A stretch of DNA of 64,000 bases. Origin: Centrapalus pauciflorus (lineage: Eukaryota > Streptophyta > Magnoliopsida > Asterales > Asteraceae). Positions 56,037-64,000 of this stretch are shown here, piece by piece. Made by a program: the position numbers and the translations under genes. The DNA is taken from assembly GCA_020465985.1 (NCBI GenBank), contig JAANYP010002360.1:144059-208058 (forward strand). Direction: 5' to 3'. How positions within the stretch are numbered: the first letter of the stretch is position 1; each line of letters starts with the position of its first letter. The notes beneath the pieces are model-generated. The model worked only from the letters and a program-made list of their open reading frames with translations, was not told the DNA's origin and did not search any database.

Positions 56037-58694
56037 ATGGAGTTTGAAAATAGCAGTAGTGGATCTGGGCAAGGACTCAAAGTGCCTATGCTTAAACCCA
56101 CTGAGTTCGAGATGTGGAAACTCAGGATTCAACAGCACATTCAATTTATTGACTATGCTCTATGAAAAGCTGTTGAAAATCCTGCTGCAATTGATCCTGA
56201 ACTAGATGCTGAGGGCAAACCTAAAAGAATACTAAAAACTGAGATTGAAAGAAAAGCTAGAATGAATGAAGTGTAAGCTCTTACTCTTCTACAAATAGCC
56301 ATACCTAATGCTTATCAACATCAGTTTAAAAAATTTTATACTGTTTCATTCTCTTTGGATTGCCTTAGAGAAAAGATTTGCTGGCAATGCTAGCACCAAA
56401 AGGAACCAAAAGGATCTCTTAAAACAGCAGTATGAAAACTTTTCTGGTGGCAAGAATAAAAACCTTACTCAAATTTTTGATAGGTTCAATAAGCTGATAG
56501 GTGAATTGGAGAGTGCTAAGGTCAGCCTGGATCAAGATGAAGTAAACAGAAAATTTCTCAGATGTCATGGTGAAGAATGGACAGTCTATGATGCCCAATG
56601 GAGAATCAAAGACACTCTAGATGAAATAGAGTTGGATGACCTTTACAACAGCCTGAGAGTTTTTGAATCTGAGCTTGAAAATAAAAAGAAATCATTTTCT
56701 TACAATCACAACACTGCTCTGCTGTCATCAGCATTAACTGATAAATCAAACTGTTGTGATTCTTTTTCAGGTGTTCATTGTAACTCTTCTGAAGTGCATT
56801 ATGAAGCATTTGTTGCAAGTGATGGGCTTTTTGCTCTTAATGCTGAAGATCTGGAACAAATCCATCTAGATGATTTAGAAGAGATGGACTTAAAGTGGCA
56901 ACATGCTATGCCGACTATGAGGGGCAAAAGATTTCTGAAAAGGACTAGCAGATCAAACTTTCAAGCCAGATCAGAAGGCAAGCCAACATTTGATAAATCA
57001 AAGGTTGAGTGCTTTAAATGCCACAAATTTGGCCATTTTGTTAGAGAGTGCAGATCACAAGGTCAGCAGCCACCAAGACCATAGCAAACCAGTCAAACAT
57101 CATCCTCACAAGCTCTTGTTTCTCAAGAAGACAATGTGTTTGACTGGAGTGACTAGACAGAAGAGGAGTTTCAAAATCAAGCTCTTATGGCAGAAACATC
57201 AACTGTCACTTCCACTGATCTACCATCTAAGGTAAATGCTAAAATGTGCTCTCAAACATGCAAAAATATGGTTAAAATGTACAGAGATCAAAATGAGAGC
57301 ATTTGCAAAACTCTAGCTAAGATGGAAGAGAGGAGATATGAGTATATGCAGGCTATAGAAGATCTTGAAAAACATATCAATGACTATAAAGATAATGAGA
57401 TTCAGATGGGACATGATAGAACATATCATGAGTGGGAGAAAAAGGAACTGAATGAGAAAATAGAAACCCTAAATAAGAAATTAGATGAGGCTGAATAGAA
57501 GGTGTTAGAAGCTAACAAGAAGTAGAATCTATAAATATAGAATTGGGAAGCTTCAAGTTGGCTAATCAGAAGTTAGAACACCTAATGGAAGTCCAATTCA
57601 AAGATAGGGTAAAATCTCCTCAATTCTAAGGAAGGTATAGGATATAAAGCTACTCCACCCGCATACAACAACAAATACATTCATCCTATGAGTGAAGTTG
57701 CTGACAGGCTTGTGAATGAACCATTAGATGAGAATATGAAATCTGTAGATCCTATCCTTGAGGACAAGCCTGAATCTAAAGAAGAATTGATTCCGAATGA
57801 AGGCTATGAGTGTAAAGAAGTTGAAAGAAACTCCAAAACAATGAGTGAACCTATAGGACCTCCTACATCCAGTTTCATCAAAACCCACAGTGTGAAAGGA
57901 AAAGAGAAGATGAGTGTATGCAATAATGCTCCACATGTTTCTGTACCTTCTAACTGTAACATTGCATCTTCGTAAAAAGCTAATAAAAGGGGTAAGACTG
58001 TTCCAATATGCACATGCCAAAAGCATGGTGTCCAAAAGTTTCACACACAGTAGCAGGTGAGGGGAAATCAAAGGAACAAGAACCAGTTATGGTCACACAA
58101 AACTGGTTCTCCAATAAAAACAAACAAAAGATGTTTTCACTGTGGCAGGAGAAACCATTTGGCCAGGCACTGTTTATATAAACCATCTGTTACCAAACAG
58201 ACTGTGGTTCAAAAGCATGCCATTGTTCAAAACTCAAAAGTTTCAAAGGCCCAGACACCTGTCACACCAGTTCCAAAGAAGACAATTGACCGTAGGTACT
58301 TAAAAGTTAACAAAAAACAGCCTATACACCAAAAACAAGTTTCAGCAAAATCTAAATCAAACATGAAAAAGGTATGGTGTATTAAAGGCACAAACACAGA
58401 TCAAACTGTTAAGCCAAAAGTTGGAACTGGTAGTGCAAATTCTGAAGCTGCCAGAACTCAAATGCCAGTTCAAACTGCTAACTCTAAACTGGAACTGGTA
58501 GTGGATCTTCTGAGACTGTTAAAGAAAAGGTTGGAAAGAACACCTGGATACCTCATGTCATAACTAAATACTCTTCACAGAATCCACCAGTGGATCTCAC
58601 TAAGTTTAAAAAGACACAAACAATATTTAGTTATGTCAATGCACAAGAACAACCCAAAACAAATTTAGTTTGGGTTTACTCTACTACTAACTAA
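56037..58694 (+). pseudogene. gag: E10 gag (two zinc knuckles), decayed
   Basis: ATG 56037 reads MEFENSSSGSGQGLKV then PTEFEMWKLRIQQHIQF, a Copia gag start of another lineage. Stops appear at about 56163 and 56272, with a frame change near 56330; then LEKRFAGNASTKRNQKDLLK. Zinc knuckle 1 is CFKCHKFGHFVREC (57010-57051). A coiled-coil stretch spans 57190-57500, with stops after it. Zinc knuckle 2 is CFHCGRRNHLARHC (58132-58173), followed by a Lys/Gln-rich tail. It ends at TAA 58692-58694, after which a T-rich stretch and TATGCAG (58703-58709) precede the protease, as in E3. Confidence 0.85.
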
Positions 58695-58703
58695 GTTTTT
58701 TCT

Positions 58704-58852
58704 ATGCAGGGCAACCACGTGACCCAATATAAGACAAGATGCCATATGGACAGTGGATGCTCTAGGCACATGATAGGCAACTCTGAATGCTTGTCAAATT
58801 TCAAAAGCTTTGAAGGAGGGTTTGTTGCATTTGGAGGAAATTCCAAGGGAGG
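58704..58852 (+). pseudogene. pol: E10 protease, first part
   Basis: Open reading with CHMDSGCSRHMIGNSE at about 58741, the aspartic protease active site (DSG), then FEGGFVAFGGNSKGG. Cut at 58852 by E12; the target duplication GGAGG is at 58848-58852. Confidence 0.9.
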
Positions 58853-59541
58853 TGTTGGTACACTCTGTGTGACGATAGCAGTCTAAGTGATCTAACATTT
58901 TGGTTTAAGTATTATTCAAAGTATTGAGTTTTAACGAGTGTTGGTTATATATGTTTATATGTTTATATTTGTTTGACATTTATTGATTGTGTGTTTGAAC
59001 TTGATGTAACATATTACAAGAAGTTCAAACACAAAGTTCAAAGATAAAATCAAGCATAAGCTGAAAAGATAAGTTTCAATACTAAGTTAATTATGTGAAA
59101 GAGTAAATTCGAATTCTCTAAAGACTAGGATTCGAATCTAGGACAGATTCGAATGAGTCACTTAGACAGATTCGAATGTACTTCCTTAGGCAGATTCGAG
59201 AGTGTCAGAGAGGACAAACTCGAATGGGCCTTGGGCCTGGTTCGAGTTTGGCCCATGGCAGACTCGAATTAGCCTCTATAATTAGGGATAGACTCGAATA
59301 ATTATCGGACTTTTTTGTAGAATTCGAGAGAGATTAAGCATAAAGCGATTTCGAGTTTATCATCAGTTTTAGTGTTGTTTCGGAGAGAAACTTCTAGTAG
59401 GTGCGTTCTTGTTAGTTCGTGCAGCTCGTTGATAGTCTCCGTGTTCCTAGTGAGAGTTGTTACCGTCTACCCGTTAACGAGGATTCCGCACTCGTTGACG
59501 GTCTCGCGTCTAGATAGATCTCGTAGTGTGTAGACCTTACA
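58853..59541 (+). repeat. E12 5' LTR and primer site
   Basis: Begins TGTTGGTACACTC, ends TAGACCTTACA. The primer site TGGTATCAGAGC follows at 59544-59555. TTCGAA-type words lie between 59107 and 59330, with a candidate TATA near 59277. Confidence 0.95.
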
Positions 59542-59555
59542 AGTGGTATCAGAGC

Positions 59556-59962
59556 CTAGTTTGGACCGATAAAGAGTCAAATTAAATGCAAATATCTGTG
59601 ATTAGAACCTAGTAGGGCTAATGAATGTGATTTTCTGAGTCCAAAATGGTTAAAATCATGGATTTTTGTGATGAGTTGGGATGACTATTTCGAATCTGTT
59701 CCTGACTATTCTCGAGTTTGTCAGTAAACTCGATAAGGTCATTACATTCGAATGTGTCATCAAACTCGAAAGATAGTTACTTCGAATCTGTTTGTTTCGA
59801 ATTTGTCAATTTATTTGAATTAGCCAATTTAAATTTAATTAAACTTGCAGAAATTCATATGTGGTAGATTTTGTACTTAAACAAGTTCAAAATAAACCAA
59901 ATTTGAATTTAATCAAGTTTATTCATTTTTAATGATTCTAATATTTTATCTATTGTGCAGAC
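59556..59962 (+). other. E12 short 5' non-coding part, deletion junction to accessory ORF
   Basis: The family leader is cut within a few bases of the primer site (about 59557-59560) and continues as sequence matching E3 22560-22960. That part includes TTCGAATCT/CTCGAGTTT words and TATTGTGCAG (59951-59960) two bases before the ATG. Compared with E3, the lost segment does not begin with GT or end with AG at the junction. Confidence 0.8.
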
Positions 59963-62900
59963 ATGGCGGATCGAGTGTTTGTGCCAAAGCATAATATGGT
60001 CATTCCCCCTGACCATAATATCCCTGAAGCGCAGGGTTTCCGCCAAATGGTGGATTTCCTAGTGGAGTCTAGGATTTCGTTTGCATTATCCCATAACATC
60101 CAAATCGTTATTCCCTATGTGCGGCAGTTTTATGAACATTTGCAAGTTGATTGTACCGTCACCCCAACTGTTCTAAGGACAAGGATAGCAGGACAGCCGT
60201 TAGTATTCTCTGTAGATATGCTACGTCATGTTCTGCAGCTGGGAACTCAGGAAGAAGAGAATGGGCCTATAGACTTTCCGTAAAGTATTAGGCAGGCTGC
60301 TTTTCTGAGGATGGGTTATAGTTTGGATGTTACCAAGGCATCCTACATGAAAAGTGGACTCATAGGGCAATGGAGATTTCTGGCGCACGTATTCATGGTG
60401 TGCTTTGCGGCCAAGAAAGCGGGTTTTGACTACATTGTATCGAAGATCCAATCCGGGATTATCGCATTGGTGTATAATCGGCGCTTCAGTTTTTCTGAAA
60501 TGTTTTTCTCAGAGTTTGTGCATCAAATCACTGCTCCGGAACGAGAAAGATTGCTACTGTACCCCCGCTTCGTGATGATGCTCATAAGGCACTTCTTGCC
60601 GCAACTTAATGAGATTCAAAGTGTAGCTGTTATCGACAAAAGGATTTTTGCTGATTGCTCTGCTCATAGAGGAAGGTTAGCTGTTCCGGTCGAGCGACCT
60701 TTGTTTGGGGCTGTTATAGACAGGAACTTTGTAGCACCGAATAATGCCAATTGGGCAGGTGAAGTGGAAGTTCAGCATAGGCAGCCACAACAACAAAAAC
60801 AGCAACAACCGCGTGCTCAGCAACAGAGGAGACGCCAAAGAGCAACAGCAAGTCAAACTCAGGCAAGTAGGCCTTCGACAAGTCAACTTCTAGAGGCACA
60901 CGAGGCAGGGCCTTCTAATGTACCAGTTGAATCTGATCAGTTGTGTCAAACACTACATGAGATTTGGGAAGCTGGTCCTAATGCCAATGAAGAAATATCA
61001 GCAGCGTTAGTTGGAGAATTGCTAGAGCCTCCGGAAGGAGAAGATGATGTTCTTAGGGAAATTGATGAATATGAACCGGAGCAAACAAGTAATGACATGT
61101 CATCGTCAGCCACTGAATCTGTAGATATGGAAGAAATAGAGGTTGATGTACCAGAGTCTGTCACTGCAGAACCTTCTGTCCAGATAGGAACCTATGGATC
61201 GAGGTTAGTGGTAAATGAAGAAGCTTCACGGCGACGAGCATCACGGGAGTCTGATGACTCTGATTTCGAAGAAGAAGTAGTAGTACCTCTAGTGCATCGG
61301 CAACGGGCTAAACGCCATCGTTTTATGCAAGGAGCTACCTCAGCTTCAGTTGCACAACCTGAAACAGCTCAACCTCCACCTACTCAATCTACCATTCCAC
61401 CATCACCACCACCGGTTGAACCGTACATCCCATCAACCATCCTTCCGACCCCAATACAATCCATTCCATCCACCTCATCCACCTAAGCAGAGAATCAAAG
61501 GTTTTTGGCACTAAAAGATAGAGTTGACTTCCAGGAAATTCAAATCTTTGGCCTGACAACGGCTATCGGTGAAATTCAGAAGCATAATGCAAATCTGGAT
61601 AATGAGAATGCCGAGCTGAAAAAGATTATGGACAAGGTACAGGAAGAGGACTTGGAGCTGAAAACATTTGTAGCTGATCAAGCAGCTGAGATAAGATCGA
61701 TGCGCTCCCTGATTGAGCAATTACTGAAAAATATAAAGGCTCAGGGGGAGACATCCTGCCGTGCTCAAGTAGAAGTGCGCAGGGATGATGATGATAATAA
61801 TGAAGATGGCAACGGCATTGATCCCAGCACACAAAGACAGAATGAGCCAGTAGATGTTTCTGCTGCTCAGGATGCTCAGACTCAGGGGGAGCCGAGTCAA
61901 TCAGGAGCTGAAGTAGGAGAGGCTAGTTCGTCAAAGGTCTCAGAAAGTGAAGTGCGTGAGATAATAGAAGCATTGATGGACATCGATGAACCTCCTCTAG
62001 ACCTTGAATTTGATTTTGAAGATGATATAGAAGATCTAGAAGAAGGAGAGTTCGTTCCAGATGATATTGCTGACTGGAAGTCTGATGATGAGGTTGTGAT
62101 AGATGAAGACGATAATGTAAATGAAGTAATCATTCAATCCCAGCCTGTCACAGAATTATATGAGCATACTGATGAACAAGTAATAGATATTGATGACATC
62201 AAAGTGGCTTCGGTAGATGATTCAGAAATGGAAGAGGCTGAAAGAGAGCCGAGCAGAGCTGAATTGCTAAATCTTTGGTTCCGCAAGGAAGAGAAGAAGA
62301 CTGAGCCAAAAATAAAGAAGACGATGAGGATTCCGGGTGCAGGAAATTTCTCGGGAGGCATTATTAGCTGGTTCTTCGACAGGGAACTGCAGCTTTTTAT
62401 TCAAAAGAGAAGAGATGGTCTCCAATACCTGAGGCGCAAGTTTAAAGTGTTCAACACATTGCCGAACGTAGAGGTGAAGGAGTTGGCTTGGAAAGAGTTG
62501 ATCAATATCAGAAATGACCCCTATGCTGAAGTGATCGCTAAGATAATCAGACGAGAGTGGAGATCGGGAAGGTTTGAAAGACTCAAACCAAGCTCTGGAA
62601 AAAGAGTCGAGGATACTTCAAGAATAGATCCTCATACAGGACGACCATGGGCGAAAATGGTTTACAAGCCTGTTAAATGCTTAAGAAGGGTACCAATGAA
62701 GAAGATGCCGCAAGATATTTTAGGCAACATGAAGTGGTGGTACCTTGATAATGAAACTGCTGAAGCTATCATGGAGGATCAAGACGACAAAGTTATTTTG
62801 AGAGTGTATGATCCACTGCATCTGATAAATCTGTCAAAGGACGATCTGAAGAAGCTTCATGGCCAGCATATCTTCTTTCATGAAGGATGGAGATCTGAAG

Positions 62901-62983
62901 CCAGAAAGTTCCAAAAAGTTGTCAGAGTATGTATAGATGCAGGTATATACGCAGGTAGTAGTATATATAGCTCCAGTACTTAA
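59963..62983 (+). pseudogene. E12 accessory ORF, nearly complete, two in-frame stops
   Basis: 1,007 codons in one frame; the only breaks are TAA 60281-60283 and TAA 61484-61486. Start MADRVFVPKHNMVIPPD. N-domain residues 1-245 (YVRQFYEHLQVD, QWRFLAHVFMVCFAAKKAG, LLLYPRFVMMLIRHFLP). Gln/Arg-rich 268-300. Acidic and Pro-rich to 500. Coiled coil about 514-585. Two QGE-coding purine tracts (61741-61750, 61882-61891). Acidic 600-760. C-terminal domain about 795-1000 (GGIISWFFDRELQLFIQKR, KVILRVYDPLHLINLSKDDL), Ser-rich end. No signal peptide, transmembrane span or known catalytic motif. It is the sole ORF of this element. The function is unknown; a structural or RNA-binding role is a guess. Confidence 0.88.
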
Positions 62984-63016
62984 TCAAGATGTAAATAATA
63001 GTTAGAAGCTATCGTC

Positions 63017-63024
63017 AAGCGGAG
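63017..63024 (+). promoter_or_regulatory. Polypurine tract of E12, interrupted
   Basis: AAGCGGAG where relatives have AAGGGGGAG, so one pyrimidine breaks the run. The surrounding inverted repeat (63008-63017 with 63044-63053) is perfect and extended by TAGA/TCTA. Confidence 0.8.
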
Positions 63025-63026
63025 TC

Positions 63027-63715
63027 TGTTGGTACACCCTGTGTGACGATAGCAGTCTAAGTGATCTAACATTTTGGTTTAAGTAATATTCAAAGTATTG
63101 AGTTTTAACGAGTGTTGGTTATATATGTTTATATGTTTATATTTGTTTGACACTTATTGATTTTGTGTTTGAACTTGATGTAACATATTAGAAGAAGTTC
63201 AAACACAAAGTTCAAAGATAAAATCAAGCATAAGCTGAAAACATAAGTTTCAATACTAAGTTAATTATGTGGAAGAGTAAATTCGAATTCTCTAAAGACT
63301 AGGATTCGAATCTAGGACAGATTCGAATGAGTCACTTAGACAGATCCGAATGTACTTCCTTAGGCAGATTCGAGAGTGTCAGAGAGGACAAACTTGAATG
63401 GGCCTTGGGCCTGGTTCGAGTTTTGCCCATGGCAGACTCGAATTAGCCTCTATAATTAGGGATAGACTCGAATAATTATCGGACTTTTTTGTAGAATTCG
63501 AGAGAGATTAAGCATAAAGCAATATCGAGTTTATCATCAGTTTTAGTGTTGTTTCGGAGAGAATCTTCTAGTAGGTGCGTTCTTGTTAGTTCGTGCAGCT
63601 CGTTGATAGTCTCCGTGTTCCTAGTGACAGTTGTTACCGTCTACCCGTTAACGAGGATTCCACACTCGGTGACGGTCTCGCGTCTAGATAGATCTCGTAG
63701 TGTGTAGACCTTACA
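63027..63715 (+). repeat. E12 3' LTR
   Basis: 689 bp, begins TGTTGGTACACCC, ends TAGACCTTACA; the duplication GGAGG follows. Same length as the 5' LTR with about 16 substitutions by eye. Confidence 0.95.
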
Positions 63716-63720
63716 GGAGG

Positions 63721-64000
63721 TAAGGTAACAGGTAAGGGTACTGTGGAAGCAGGCAACATGTTATTCAATGATGTTTTGTATGTTGAACAGCTGAAGTACA
63801 ATTTACTTAGTGTGTCTCAAATCTGTGACAAAAAAAATATTGTTTTGTTCACATACTCAGAGTGCATTGTCCTTTCAAAAGATTTTAAAATACCTAAAAA
63901 TCTTGTTTTACTTAGAACACCAAGAAAGGACAATAACTACTGTTTGGACACAGATCTTTTATCCAAATCAAATACTTTAAGCTGTTTGATATCCAAAGCA
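63721..64000 (+). pseudogene. pol: E10 protease end and pre-integrase segment
   Basis: Continues the reading cut at 58852: KVTGKGTVEAGNMLFNDVLY, then LSVSQICDKKNIVLFTYSEC and IPKNLVLLRTPRKDNNYCLD, the usual link between protease and the integrase zinc region. Open to the window end, where it runs off. Confidence 0.85.

Larger units (their letters stand above)
58853..63715 (+). mobile_element. E12: accessory-ORF-only non-autonomous element
   Basis: 4,863 bp. LTRs 58853-59541 and 63027-63715, both 689 bp, flanked by GGAGG (58848-58852 and 63716-63720). After the primer site the sequence jumps directly to the part of the family that lies about 400 bp upstream of the accessory ORF, so leader, gag, pol and the three-hairpin block are all missing. 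What remains is LTR, PBS, accessory ORF, purine tract, LTR. LTRs differ at about 16 positions by eye. The ORF is close in sequence to that of E3. No other copy is present to show whether the deletion came before or after insertion. Confidence 0.93.
42358..64000 (+). mobile_element. E10: Copia host element, 3' end outside the window
   Basis: LTR, primer site, gag and the start of pol of a different Copia lineage (gag starts MEFENSSSGSGQGLKV). It is interrupted by E11 (42950-55958 plus duplication) and E12 (58853-63715 plus duplication). After removing both, its reading is continuous from LTR to the protease/pre-integrase segment at the window end. Its coding parts carry many stops, so it is older than both insertions. 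Confidence 0.85.

Noticed and set aside
59541..59963. E12 as a retro-copied spliced RNA of a full element
   Set aside because: The missing segment, judged against E3 (about 7003 to 22560), does not start with GT or end with AG at the junction, and the acceptor-like site lies 400 bp further on and is still present. A plain deletion or template switch fits better.
1..64000. tRNA or rRNA genes, CRISPR arrays, bacterial operons
   Set aside because: None seen; tRNA-like words are only the primer sites, and repeated short palindromes lack regular repeat-spacer structure.

Overview
The window reads as nuclear DNA of a flowering plant made almost wholly of nested, partly decayed LTR retrotransposons of the Ty1/Copia type. 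No cellular gene was found. The evidence is initiator-tRNA-Met primer sites (TGGTATCAGAGC), Copia-order gag-PR-INT-RT-RNase H reading, and 5-bp target duplications. The large elements carry a long extra reading frame after pol, a layout known from the Sirevirus (SIRE/Maximus) branch. From memory, the proteins resemble those of retroelements in daisy-family (Asteraceae) genomes; this is not verified here.

Layout. E1 (1-2014, minus): remnant with LTR-like end, purine tract, start of an accessory ORF and RNase H tail. 2015-4889: a decayed coding-like block and AT-rich DNA. E2 (4890-6341 and 26672-28059, plus): an old Copia pol split by E3. E3 (6342-26671, plus): complete from LTR to LTR, duplication CTATG, itself split by E4. 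E4 (14360-21414, minus): duplication GTTTT, near-identical LTRs, an open 911-codon gag but essentially no pol. E5 (28578-29351, minus): a 774-bp TRIM-like mini-element. 29357-30793: an array of TTCGGA palindromes. E6 (about 30794-34617, minus): LTR plus a decayed accessory ORF of another lineage. E7 (34618-40121, plus) and E8 (40122-41399, minus): truncated relatives of E3 joined head-on at a repair scar. E9 (41400-42357, minus): RNase H tail and LTR. E10 (42358 to the window end, plus): another Copia lineage, split by E11 (42950-55958, plus, duplication GAGCC, inserted in E10's primer site) and by E12 (58853-63715, plus, duplication GGAGG), which keeps only the accessory ORF.

E3, E4, E7, E8, E11 and E12 form one family. 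Shared parts are: LTRs beginning TGTTRGTACA and ending CCTTACA; TTCGAA-rich LTRs and leader; a two-zinc-knuckle gag; a conserved non-coding block after RNase H with three small hairpins; an accessory ORF of about 1,000 codons preceded two bases upstream by a CAG acceptor-like site; and a hairpin that places the purine tract and the first bases of the 3' LTR in its loop.

The copies look like a division of labour, which is inference. E3 lost the RT active-site box. E11 lost the protease active site and the integrase glutamate. E4 keeps gag and drops pol. E12 drops gag and pol and keeps only the accessory ORF. Every copy long enough to judge keeps the cis signals. LTR pairs compared by eye give the age order E4 (2 substitutions), E3 (about 12), E12 (about 16), E11 (about 22). 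The accessory protein and the hairpin array are the strongest candidates for something not well described.
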